This document shows positions 44,084 through 52,849 of a stretch of DNA of 55,389 bases, in pieces; positions within the stretch are counted from its first letter, which is position 1; each line of letters starts with the position of its first letter. The notes under the pieces are model-generated. The model was not told where the DNA came from and ran no database searches. It saw only the letters and a list, made by a program, of their open reading frames with translations. Position numbers and translations under genes: made by a program. This stretch comes from an uncultured Pseudoxanthomonas sp. (GTDB taxonomy: Bacteria; Pseudomonadota; Gammaproteobacteria; Xanthomonadales; Xanthomonadaceae): positions 1 to 55,389 of the forward strand of contig CAMPIO010000016.1 in assembly GCA_946886405.1 (NCBI GenBank). Direction: 5' to 3'.

Positions 44084-46288
44084 GTGCACACGCTTCGCCT
44101 GACCCTCGCGCTGTTCGTTTTCCTGCTGGTGCCCGGCGCGGCGGCGAAGGATGACGTGGCCGGCTACCGCTGGCGCAATGTCGCCATCGGCGGCGGCGGC
44201 TTCGTCAGCGGCCTGGTCTTTCATCCGCAAGAGAAGGGCCTGCTGTACGCCCGTACCGATATCGGCGGCGCCTACCGCTGGCAGCCGCGCGACCAGCGCT
44301 GGCAGCCGCTGATGGACTGGATGGGTCATGAGGACAGCGGCCGTTTCGGTGTGGAGAGCCTCGCGCTGGATCCGTCCGATCCCGATCGCCTGTATCTGGC
44401 GGTCGGCACGTATCTGCACGAGCGTGGACAGGAGGGTGTGATCCTGCGCTCGACCGATCGCGGCGCGACTTTCCAGCGTGCGGCGCTGCCGTTCAAGCTG
44501 GGCGGCAACGAACAGGGGCGCGGCAACGGGGAGCGCCTCGCGGTCGATCCGCACGACGGCCGCGTGTTGCTGTTCGGCACACGTGCCAACGGCTTGTGGC
44601 GGAGCGACGATGCCGGCGCGACATGGCGCGAGGCCGCAGGTTTTCCCGCCATCGCCAAGGCGCAGTCGGCCTGGGCGATGGGCTGGCGCGAGTTGCGCCC
44701 GGTGGGCATCGCCTTCGTCGTGTTCGATCCGGCCGACGGTGCGAAAGGCACACCGACCAGAACGATCTACGCGGGTGTGTCGACGAACGAGACCAGCCTC
44801 TACCGCTCACGCGACGGCGGTGCCACATGGCAGGCCGTGCCCGGCCAACCGGTCGGACTGCGTCCGAGCCACATGGTGCGCGACGCACGCGGGCGCTGGC
44901 TGCTCAGCTACGGCGACGAGCCCGGCCCCAACAACATGGCCGACGGCGCCGTGTGGCGGTTCGATCCCGCCGGTGACCGCTGGGAAGACATCACCCCGGC
45001 GCCCCGTTCCTCCGACACGTCCGGGAAGGGGTTCGGCTGGGGCGCGGTCGCGGTGCAGGCCGACAATCCGGAGGTGATCGTCGCCACCACGTTCCGTCGC
45101 TACCAGCCGCACGATGACGTCTACCGCAGCGTCGATGGCGGACGTACGTGGACGGCCACGCTGCCGCGCTCCCGCTTCGATCATTCGTCCGCGCCGTGGA
45201 CGCAGGATGCGAAGCCGCACTGGATGGCCGACATCGAGATCGATCCGCACGATCCCGACCGCATCCTGTTCGTTACCGGCTACGGCGTGTGGGCGTCGAC
45301 CAATGCGCGTGCATTCGACCAGGGCGCCGAGATGCGGTGGCGCTTCGAGCAGGCGGGCTTCGAAGAAACCGTGCCGCTGGCGCTGGCCAGCCCACCGCAA
45401 GGCGCGCACCTGGTGAGCGGCCTCGGTGATGTCGATGGCTTCGTCCACGACAATCTCGATGTCTCGCAGCAGCGCTTCGCCGGCGTGCGCTTCTCCAACA
45501 CCGAAAGCCTGGCCTTCGCCGGACAGGCGCCGCAGGTGATGGTGCGCACGGGCTATTTCCACAACCGGCCGGAAGGCGCGGTGCGTGGCGCATGGTCGAG
45601 CGACGGCGGCCGCACCTGGACCGCCTTCGCGAGCGAGCCGCCGGATGGCGAAGGCGCAGGGAAGATCACGCTGGCGGCCGATGGCAAGCGCGCCATCTGG
45701 CAGCCGCGCAATGGCGAGCATCATTGGATCACCGCCGACAGGGGCGGGCGCTGGCAGCAGGTGAAAGGCCTGCCGAAGACGGCGGTGGTGGAAGCCGACC
45801 GCGTCGATGAAGGCATCTACTACGGCTTCGATGCCATCAGCGGCAAGCTGTATGTCAGCGGCAACGGCGGCGTCGCGTTCGAGGAAGTGCGCGCGCCGGT
45901 CGGCGAGATCGGCGACTGGTATCGCGCCGAGATCCGGCCGCATCCGGAGAAGACAGGCGAAGCCTGGATCGCGGCGTCATGGCGCGGGCTGCTGCGCCTG
46001 GCACCCGGCAAACTGGAACGCATACCGGGCGTGGACAACGTGATGTCGCTGGGACTGGGCAAGCCGGCCAGAGACGGCGATGCGCCTGTGCTGTTCGTGT
46101 TCGGGGAGGTGCGGGGACAGCGTGGGTTGTTCCGCTCCGACGATGCCGGCCGGCGCTGGCAGCGGATCGACACCGATGCGTTGCGGTTTGGCGGCATCAT
46201 CCGTCATGTGACGGGCGATCCCCGCCTGCATGGTCGCGTCTACTTCGGTACCGAAGGACGCGGCATCTGGTACGGAGATCCGAAATGA
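44084..46288 (+). CDS. GH74 xyloglucanase
   Basis: Endo-xyloglucanase of glycoside hydrolase family 74, 734 residues, two seven-bladed beta-propellers. A signal peptide ends at GAAAK. The conserved YARTDIGGAYRW at the N terminus holds one candidate catalytic Asp (Asp59); GLGDVDGF (Asp449) in the second propeller holds the other. Several sialidase-like Asp-box turns (SxDxGxTW: STDRGATF, SDDAGATW, SRDGGATW, SVDGGRTW, SSDGGRTW) are visible. The start is a GTG at 44084 with ACAGGAG upstream. The stop overlaps the esterase start as ATGA. It cuts the xyloglucan backbone outside or at the surface of the cell. Confidence 0.93.
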   Translation: MHTLRLTLALFVFLLVPGAAAKDDVAGYRWRNVAIGGGGFVSGLVFHPQEKGLLYARTDIGGAYRWQPRDQRWQPLMDWMGHEDSGRFGVESLALDPSDPDRLYLAVGTYLHERGQEGVILRSTDRGATFQRAALPFKLGGNEQGRGNGERLAVDPHDGRVLLFGTRANGLWRSDDAGATWREAAGFPAIAKAQSAWAMGWRELRPVGIAFVVFDPADGAKGTPTRTIYAGVSTNETSLYRSRDGGATWQAVPGQPVGLRPSHMVRDARGRWLLSYGDEPGPNNMADGAVWRFDPAGDRWEDITPAPRSSDTSGKGFGWGAVAVQADNPEVIVATTFRRYQPHDDVYRSVDGGRTWTATLPRSRFDHSSAPWTQDAKPHWMADIEIDPHDPDRILFVTGYGVWASTNARAFDQGAEMRWRFEQAGFEETVPLALASPPQGAHLVSGLGDVDGFVHDNLDVSQQRFAGVRFSNTESLAFAGQAPQVMVRTGYFHNRPEGAVRGAWSSDGGRTWTAFASEPPDGEGAGKITLAADGKRAIWQPRNGEHHWITADRGGRWQQVKGLPKTAVVEADRVDEGIYYGFDAISGKLYVSGNGGVAFEEVRAPVGEIGDWYRAEIRPHPEKTGEAWIAASWRGLLRLAPGKLERIPGVDNVMSLGLGKPARDGDAPVLFVFGEVRGQRGLFRSDDAGRRWQRIDTDALRFGGIIRHVTGDPRLHGRVYFGTEGRGIWYGDPK

Positions 46289-48192
46289 TCCGAGCGGCTA
46301 CCCTGTTGCTGGCCCTGTTGGCGATCCCCGCCGCGCAGGCCGTTGAACTTCCCCGCATCTTCGCCGACGGCATGGTCCTGCAGCGCGACCAGCCGGTGCG
46401 CGTCTGGGGCCAGGCCGTGCCCGGTGCGCGCGTACGCGTGGCGTTCGCCGGCCGCGACGCGAGCACGCAGGCCGCGGCCGACGGGCGCTGGTCGCTGGTG
46501 CTTCCCGCGCAGACGGCGGGTGGCCCCCACGTGATGCGCATCGACGACGGCACGCAGCCGCGCGTGCTGCGTGACGTGCTGGTCGGCGACGTGTGGCTGG
46601 CCAGCGGGCAGTCGAACATGGAATGGCCCATCGCGCAGTCGGCGGACCCGGAGGTCGAAGCCGCGCGCGCGACCGATCCGCAGATCCGCCATTTCAAGAT
46701 TCCGAAATCGTGGTCCGGCGAGCCGCAGGCGCAGCTCGAAGGCGGCGAATGGATCGCATCGTCGCCGCAGGCCGCGCCGAAGTTCTCTGCGGTCGCGCAT
46801 TTCTTCGCGCGTGAACTGCGCAAGGTCACCGGCGTGCCGATCGGCATCATCGACAGCACGTGGGGCGGCAGCCGGATCGAGGCGTGGATGGATGCGCCAT
46901 CGCAGGGGGTGGATGCTGCGGCATTGAAGGCGCAGGCCGGGCGACTGCACGACGCGGACGCACGCGCGCTGGAGCAGACGCATGCCAACCTTGCGCACTG
47001 GGCGTCCGGACCGGTGGATGACGCGGGCTGGGAAGCGTCGGACCTCGACATCCGCGACTGGGTACCGATCGCGGTGCCGTCGCTATGGGAAAAGGTGGGC
47101 TGGAATGGCCTGGACGGCGTCGTCTGGTATCGCGCGACCTTCACGCTGACCGCAGGGGAAGCCGCAGCCGGCGCAACGCTGGGCGTGGGCCGCATCGACG
47201 ATTCCGACATCACCTGGGTCAACGGCGTGCAGGTCGGCGAGACGCGCATGCAGTACAACCTGCCGCGCCGCTACGTCGTACCCGCGTCGGCACTGCGCGC
47301 CGGGGTGAATCATGTTGCCGTGCGGGTCTCCGACTTCGGTGGCGGCGGCGGCATCCACGGCGAGTCTGCGGAGGTCTTCGTGCGACCGCAGGGCAGTACA
47401 TCGCGTGCGCTCGGAAGCTGGTCGCTCCGACCGGCCAACGTCACCGTGGCGCTGGTCGACGACAAGAACCAGCACCCCACGCTGCTCTACAACCGCATGA
47501 TCCATCCACTGCAGCCGTATGCCCTGCGCGGAGTGATCTGGTACCAGGGCGAATCCAATGCGAACACCGTCGCCGATGCGCTGGCGTACCGCAGCCAGTT
47601 TCCGGCGATGATCGAGCAGTGGCGTCGTCAGTGGCAGGCGCCTGAGCTGCCGTTCCTGTGGGTGCAGCTGGCCAACTTCTCGTCCGGCGCCGACCGGGGC
47701 GACCAGAGTCCGTGGGCGGTGCTGCGCGAATCGCAGTCGGCCACGCTGTCACTGCCGGCCACCGCGCAGGTGGTGACCATCGACATCGGCAACCCGACCG
47801 ACATCCATCCCCTCAACAAGCAGGACGTCGGCAAGCGGCTCGCGCTGGCCGCACGCCATGTGGCCTACGGCGAATCGCTGGTGAATCGCGGCCCGGTCCA
47901 CACGCAGGTGCAGTTCTCGGGTGGCCGCGCCACCGTGGCCTTCGACGACGGCGGCAGCGCCCTCGCGGTGCGCGGCGGCGGTGCGCGCGTGCACGGTTTC
48001 GCACTTGCGGGTGCCGATCGCGTCTTCCATCCGGCCGAGGCCTCGCTCGTCGACGGTCGCGTTGCCGTACGCAGCGACGCCGTGAAGGCGCCGGTGGCGG
48101 TGCGCTACGGCTGGTCCGACAACCCGGCCGAGGCCGACCTGATCAACGCGGCAGGCCTGCCGGCCTCGCCCTTCCGCACAGATGCGTGGTGA
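46285..48192 (+). CDS. SGNH acetylesterase (sialate O-acetylesterase type)
   Basis: A 635-residue exported SGNH esterase of the sialate O-acetylesterase group; related genes in Xanthomonas xyloglucan loci remove acetyl groups from xyloglucan side chains. A signal peptide ends at PAAQA. The nucleophile Ser110 lies in ASGQSNMEWP, Gly and Asn blocks in STWGGSRIEAWM and WYQGESNAN, and the His of the dyad in NPTDIHPLNK. A beta-sandwich insert (about 245-385) interrupts the catalytic domain, as is usual in this group. It overlaps GH74 as ATGA and GH35 follows closely. Confidence 0.9.
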   Translation: MIRAATLLLALLAIPAAQAVELPRIFADGMVLQRDQPVRVWGQAVPGARVRVAFAGRDASTQAAADGRWSLVLPAQTAGGPHVMRIDDGTQPRVLRDVLVGDVWLASGQSNMEWPIAQSADPEVEAARATDPQIRHFKIPKSWSGEPQAQLEGGEWIASSPQAAPKFSAVAHFFARELRKVTGVPIGIIDSTWGGSRIEAWMDAPSQGVDAAALKAQAGRLHDADARALEQTHANLAHWASGPVDDAGWEASDLDIRDWVPIAVPSLWEKVGWNGLDGVVWYRATFTLTAGEAAAGATLGVGRIDDSDITWVNGVQVGETRMQYNLPRRYVVPASALRAGVNHVAVRVSDFGGGGGIHGESAEVFVRPQGSTSRALGSWSLRPANVTVALVDDKNQHPTLLYNRMIHPLQPYALRGVIWYQGESNANTVADALAYRSQFPAMIEQWRRQWQAPELPFLWVQLANFSSGADRGDQSPWAVLRESQSATLSLPATAQVVTIDIGNPTDIHPLNKQDVGKRLALAARHVAYGESLVNRGPVHTQVQFSGGRATVAFDDGGSALAVRGGGARVHGFALAGADRVFHPAEASLVDGRVAVRSDAVKAPVAVRYGWSDNPAEADLINAAGLPASPFRTDAW

Positions 48193-48199
48193 ACCCCGG

Positions 48200-49873
48200 A
48201 TGCTTTCGATGATGACCCTGCGTTCCTTGATCCTCTCGCTCGTCTCGCTGTGCGCGCTTGCCGCGTGCCAGCCCGCCGGAAAGGAGGGCGCATCCGCCGC
48301 TGCGCAAGACGGAGGCGCGACGGACGGCGCCGGCGCGGCGCCGATCCCGCAGATCGTCAGCAAGGACGGTCGGCATGCGCTGATCGTCGATGGCGCCCCG
48401 TTCCTTATCCTCGGCGCGCAGGTCAACAACTCCAGCAACTGGCCGCAGGCGCTGGACGAGGTGTGGCCGGCGATCGATGTGGTCAAGCCGAACACGGTGA
48501 TGGTGCCGGTCGCGTGGGAACAGGTCGAAGCGAAGGAGGGGACGTTCGACTTCTCCTTCGTCGATGTGCTGCTCAAGCAGGCGCGCGAGAAGAACGTGCG
48601 GCTGGTACTGCTGTGGTTCGCCACCTGGAAGAACAACGGGCCGAACTACGCGCCGGCCTGGGTCAAGCTGGACAACGCCCGCTTCCCGCGGGTGATCACC
48701 GCCGATGGCCGCACGCTGAATTCGCTGTCGCCGCACGCGCAGGCCACGCTGGACGCCGACCGCAAGGCCTTCGTCGCGCTGATGACGCACCTGAAGGCCG
48801 CGGATCCGCAGCGCACCGTCATCCTGGTGCAGCCGCAGAACGAGCCCGGCACCTATGGCAGCGTGCGCGACTTCTCGCCGCTGGCGCAGAAGGTGTTCGA
48901 AGGACCGGTGCCCGACGCGCTGCTGAAGAAACTGGGCAAGTCGCCGGGTACATGGCGCGAGGTGTTCGGCACGGATGCGGACGAGTTCTTCCATGCCTGG
49001 CATATCGCGCACTACATCGACCAGGTGGCCGAGGCGGGCAAGGCGGTCTATCCGCTGCCGATGTACATCAACGCCGCGCTGCGCGGACCATTCAATCCCG
49101 GTCAGCCGGGCCAGTACGCCAGTGGTGGCCCGACCGACAACGTCCTGGATGTGTACAAGGCCGCCGCGCCGCACATCGACCTGCTGACGCCCGACATCTA
49201 CATGCCGGAGTACACGCACTACACCACGGTGCTGGACCGCTATGCGCGCGCGGACAATCCGCTGTTCGTCTCCGAGACCGGCAACCGCGAGGAGTACGCG
49301 CGCTATTTCTTCTCCGCACTGGGCGAGCAGGCCATCGGCTGGTCGCCGTTCGGCATCGACTACTCGCGCTATTCCAACTGGCCGCTCGGCGCCAAGCACA
49401 TGGATGAGAAAACGCTCGCCACGTTCGCGCTGAACTACGCCTTGGTGGAACCGGCGGCACGGGTCATCGCGCAGGCGAGCTTCGAGGGCAAGGTGCGCGG
49501 TACCGCCGAGCAGCCGGGGCAGGCCGCGCAGACGGTGAAGATAGACGACCGCTGGAACATGGTGGTGACCTACGGCGTGCCGCAGTTCTGGTTCCAGGGC
49601 GAACCGCCCGGCAATCCCGAGCCCATCGGCCGCGCGCTGGTGGTGCAGCTGGGGCCGGACGAGTTCCTGGTCACCGGCGCACATGCGCGCATCAACATCC
49701 ATGCCGCCGATCCTGCGCTCGCTGCGCGGCAGATCTACGACTACGTCGACGAAGGCACCTATGTCGACGGCAAGTGGGTGTTCCACCGTCGCTGGAACGG
49801 CGACCAGACCGACTACGGCCTCAATTTCTCCAGCGTCCCGCAATTGCTGCGGGTGAAGCTGGCGACCTACTGA
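48200..49873 (+). CDS. GH35 beta-galactosidase lipoprotein
   Basis: A 557-residue GH35 enzyme like Cellvibrio Bgl35A, which removes galactose from xyloglucan oligosaccharides. The signal ends in the lipobox LAAC, so it is a lipoprotein of the periplasm or outer membrane. The acid/base is Glu215 (QPQNEPGTYG) and the nucleophile Glu359 (FVSETGN), numbered from 48200. A C-terminal beta domain (about 410-557) follows. ATGs at 48182, 48200 and 48209 are all possible; 48200 lies 7 bases after the esterase stop and gives a normal lipoprotein signal. Its galactose would feed the divergent dgo operon. Confidence 0.92.
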   Translation: MLSMMTLRSLILSLVSLCALAACQPAGKEGASAAAQDGGATDGAGAAPIPQIVSKDGRHALIVDGAPFLILGAQVNNSSNWPQALDEVWPAIDVVKPNTVMVPVAWEQVEAKEGTFDFSFVDVLLKQAREKNVRLVLLWFATWKNNGPNYAPAWVKLDNARFPRVITADGRTLNSLSPHAQATLDADRKAFVALMTHLKAADPQRTVILVQPQNEPGTYGSVRDFSPLAQKVFEGPVPDALLKKLGKSPGTWREVFGTDADEFFHAWHIAHYIDQVAEAGKAVYPLPMYINAALRGPFNPGQPGQYASGGPTDNVLDVYKAAAPHIDLLTPDIYMPEYTHYTTVLDRYARADNPLFVSETGNREEYARYFFSALGEQAIGWSPFGIDYSRYSNWPLGAKHMDEKTLATFALNYALVEPAARVIAQASFEGKVRGTAEQPGQAAQTVKIDDRWNMVVTYGVPQFWFQGEPPGNPEPIGRALVVQLGPDEFLVTGAHARINIHAADPALAARQIYDYVDEGTYVDGKWVFHRRWNGDQTDYGLNFSSVPQLLRVKLATY

Positions 49874-49882
49874 ACGATCCAC

Positions 49883-49924
49883 GGGCCGGTACCGCCGGTC
49901 CATGAACCGGGTCGCCCGCGGGCG
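49883..49924 (+). other. Two intercistronic hairpins between GH35 and GH31
   Basis: GGGCCGG (49883-49889) pairs with CCGGTCC (49895-49901) across TACCG with one G-T pair. CGCCCGCGGGCG (49913-49924) is a 12-base palindrome. The first resembles the hairpin after the TonB gene (GGCCGGTAC then GCCGG). No T run follows, so mRNA processing or stability is more likely than termination. Confidence 0.45.
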
Positions 49925-49941
49925 CCCACGAGGAGCAAGCG

Positions 49942-52788
49942 ATGGGTTACTTGAAGACGTTGACGGTGCCGCTGCTGGTCCTGGCCGCAGCGGGCGCCAA
50001 CGCCGCGGGCAACGACGCTGTCGAGAAGATCGACCACGGCGTGATCGTGCGTCCCGCCGACGCGTCCGCCGCCGACGTGAAGGTGGAAGCGGTCGCGCCG
50101 GGCATCCTGCGCGTGATGGCCGACCCCGACGGCGACTTCGCGCGCACACCCAGCCTGATGCGGGCGAAGACCGGCGCACCGCCGGCGGTGAAGGTGGGCG
50201 AAGCCGGCGGGCAGGTGACGGTCAGCACGCAGGGCATTTCGGCGAAGGTCGATGCCCGCACGGGCCAGGTCAGCTTCTTCGACGCTGCGGGCAAGCCGTT
50301 GCTGGCCGAGCATGCGCGCACCTTCACGCCGACGAAGGTCGAAGGAAAGGACTACTACAGCATCCGCCAGCGCTTCGAATCGCCGGATGACGAAGCCTTC
50401 TACGGCACCGGCCTGCACCAGCAGGGCTGGATGAACCTCAAGGGCCGCGATGTCGAGCTGCTCCAGCACAACATCGACAAGGCGATTCCCTACCTGGTCT
50501 CCACACGCCACTACGGCATCCTGTGGGACAGCAACGCGATCACCCGCTATGGCGATCCGCGTGGCCTGCAGCCGCTGGGCGCTTCACTCGACCTGTTCGA
50601 CGCCCAGGGCAAACCGGGTGCGCTGACGGCGCGCTACACGGTCAACGGCAAGCAGGTGGTGGAGCGTCGCGAAAGCGAAGTGAACTACCAGTACATCAAG
50701 GATCTCGCCAACTTCCCGGCGGCCGGCAAGAACATGGCGCAGGGCGGGCGCAGCGACGTGGTGTGGGAAGGCGAGATCGCCGCCCGCACCGACGGCCGGC
50801 ATACGTTCTCCGTCTACAACAGCGAGTACGCCAAGCTGTACATCGACGGCGAGCTGGTCATCGACCGCTGGCGCCAGAACTGGAACCCGTGGCACCACGA
50901 GTTCGCACTGGAGATGAAGGCCGGCCAGCGCCACAAGGTGAAGCTGGTGTGGGACCGCATCGAGCCGGCCTACATCGCGTTGCTGCATCGCGATCCGCTG
51001 CCTGCCGACGAAGCGAAGGACCTGTCGATCTGGTCCGAGGCTGCGCAGGCCATCGACTACTACGTGGTCGCAGGCGACGACGCCGACCAGGTGCTGGCCG
51101 GTTACCGCACGCTGACCGGCAAGGCCGTGCTGCTGCCGAAGTGGTCGTACGGCTTCTGGCAGAGCCGCGAGCGCTACAAGACCCAGGCCGAACTGACCGG
51201 CGCGCTGGACGAGTACCGCAAGCGCAAGCTGCCGATCGACGCCATCGTGCTCGACTGGTCGTACTGGCCGGAAGACGCGTGGGGTTCGCACGACTTCTAT
51301 ACCAAGAACTTCCCCGATCCGGACGGCATGGTCGACCATGTACACGACCAGCATGCGCAGATCATGATTTCGGTCTGGCCGAAGTTCTATCCGACCACGG
51401 CCAACTACAAGGAACTCGACGCCGCCGGCCACATGTACCACCGCAACGTGGAAGTGGGCGAGCTGGACTGGATCGGCAAGGGCTATCTGAACTCGTTCTA
51501 CGACCCGTACTCGAAGGAAGCGCAGGACATCTTCTGGCGCCAGGTCAATGGCAAGCTCAACGCCAAGGGCTTCGATGCGTGGTGGCTGGATGCCAGCGAG
51601 CCCGATCTGCACAGCAACATCGACGTCGGCGAGCGCAAGGCGCGCACCACGCCGACCTCGCTGGGCCCGTCGGTGGAGTTCTTCAACTCGTATCCGCTGG
51701 TGCATTCGGAGGGCGTCTACCGCGGTTCGCGCGAGCAGGATCCGGACAAGCGCGTCTTCATCCTGTCGCGCGCGTTCTTCGCGGGGCAGCAGCGTGCCGG
51801 TGCGGCGTTCTGGAGTGGCGACATCGTGCCGCGCTGGGATGACCTGCGCGAGCAGATCTCCGGCCTCGTCAACGCCTCCATGGCGGGCGCACCGAACGTC
51901 AGCTTCGACATCGGCGGTTTCTCGCCGGAGCGGCGCTACGAAACGAAGGACCCGGCGCATCTGGCCGAATGGCGCGAGCTGAGCCTGCGCTGGTTCCAGC
52001 ACGGTGCGTTCGTGCCGATCTTCCGCCTGCATGGCCAGTTCCCGTACCGCGAGATCTGGGAGATCGCGCCGGAAGGCACGCAGCACTACGACAGCTTCGT
52101 GCACTACCTGAAGCTGCGCTACACGCTGCTGCCGTACATCTACACGCTGGCCGGTGATACGTACCATCAGGACGGCACCCTGCTGCGCACGCTGGCGATG
52201 GACTTCCCGTCCGATCGGAAGGTGCGTGACATCGCCGACCAGTACCTGTTCGGCCCGGCGTTCCTGGTCGCCCCGGTCACCACGTTCAAGGCGACCACGC
52301 GCCCGGTCTACCTGCCGGCGGGCACGAGCTGGATCGACTTCGAGACCGGCAAGCGCCATGACGGCGGCCAGACCATCCAGGCCACCGCGCCATTGCAGCG
52401 CATGCCGCTGTTCGTGCGTGCGGGTTCGATCATCCCGCGCACGGTGGTGCAGCAGTACGTGGACGAGCAGCCGGATGCACCGCTGACCATCGAGGTGTAC
52501 ACCGGCGCCGACGGCACGTTCTCGCTGTATGAGGACAACGGCCGCAGCTACGGCTACGAGCGCGGCGAGTCCAGCCGCATCCCGCTGGCATGGAACGAGA
52601 AGGCGGGCGAGCTGCGCATCGGTGCACGCGTAGGTCGCTACCCCGGCATGGTTGCCCAGCGCGAGGTCCGCGTACGTTTCATCGACGGTCCGCGTGCCGA
52701 TGCAGGCACGCTGGAACCGGCGGCAGACGTCACCGTGCGTTACGACGGCAAGGCGCAGGTCGTGCGGTTTCCCCGCACTGCACGATGA
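49942..52788 (+). CDS. GH31 alpha-xylosidase with PA14 domain
   Basis: A 948-residue GH31 enzyme like Cellvibrio Xyl31A, which removes the alpha-1,6-xylose from xyloglucan oligosaccharides. A signal peptide ends at GANA. An N-terminal beta domain is interrupted or followed by a PA14-like insert (about 225-355, with WEGEIAARTDGRHTF and YIDGELVIDRW). The catalytic barrel has nucleophile Asp550 (WWLDASEPD) and acid/base Asp627 (FWSGDI). C-terminal beta domains end the protein. The PA14 insert is the mark of the Xyl31A group and helps to bind longer oligosaccharides. GAGGAG lies upstream of the ATG. Confidence 0.95.
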   Translation: MGYLKTLTVPLLVLAAAGANAAGNDAVEKIDHGVIVRPADASAADVKVEAVAPGILRVMADPDGDFARTPSLMRAKTGAPPAVKVGEAGGQVTVSTQGISAKVDARTGQVSFFDAAGKPLLAEHARTFTPTKVEGKDYYSIRQRFESPDDEAFYGTGLHQQGWMNLKGRDVELLQHNIDKAIPYLVSTRHYGILWDSNAITRYGDPRGLQPLGASLDLFDAQGKPGALTARYTVNGKQVVERRESEVNYQYIKDLANFPAAGKNMAQGGRSDVVWEGEIAARTDGRHTFSVYNSEYAKLYIDGELVIDRWRQNWNPWHHEFALEMKAGQRHKVKLVWDRIEPAYIALLHRDPLPADEAKDLSIWSEAAQAIDYYVVAGDDADQVLAGYRTLTGKAVLLPKWSYGFWQSRERYKTQAELTGALDEYRKRKLPIDAIVLDWSYWPEDAWGSHDFYTKNFPDPDGMVDHVHDQHAQIMISVWPKFYPTTANYKELDAAGHMYHRNVEVGELDWIGKGYLNSFYDPYSKEAQDIFWRQVNGKLNAKGFDAWWLDASEPDLHSNIDVGERKARTTPTSLGPSVEFFNSYPLVHSEGVYRGSREQDPDKRVFILSRAFFAGQQRAGAAFWSGDIVPRWDDLREQISGLVNASMAGAPNVSFDIGGFSPERRYETKDPAHLAEWRELSLRWFQHGAFVPIFRLHGQFPYREIWEIAPEGTQHYDSFVHYLKLRYTLLPYIYTLAGDTYHQDGTLLRTLAMDFPSDRKVRDIADQYLFGPAFLVAPVTTFKATTRPVYLPAGTSWIDFETGKRHDGGQTIQATAPLQRMPLFVRAGSIIPRTVVQQYVDEQPDAPLTIEVYTGADGTFSLYEDNGRSYGYERGESSRIPLAWNEKAGELRIGARVGRYPGMVAQREVRVRFIDGPRADAGTLEPAADVTVRYDGKAQVVRFPRTAR

Positions 52789-52849
52789 CAGCAGAGCGGT
52801 CGGGCGGCACCATGGAAACCGGTAGACAACACCTGTCCGGGAGGGCTGG

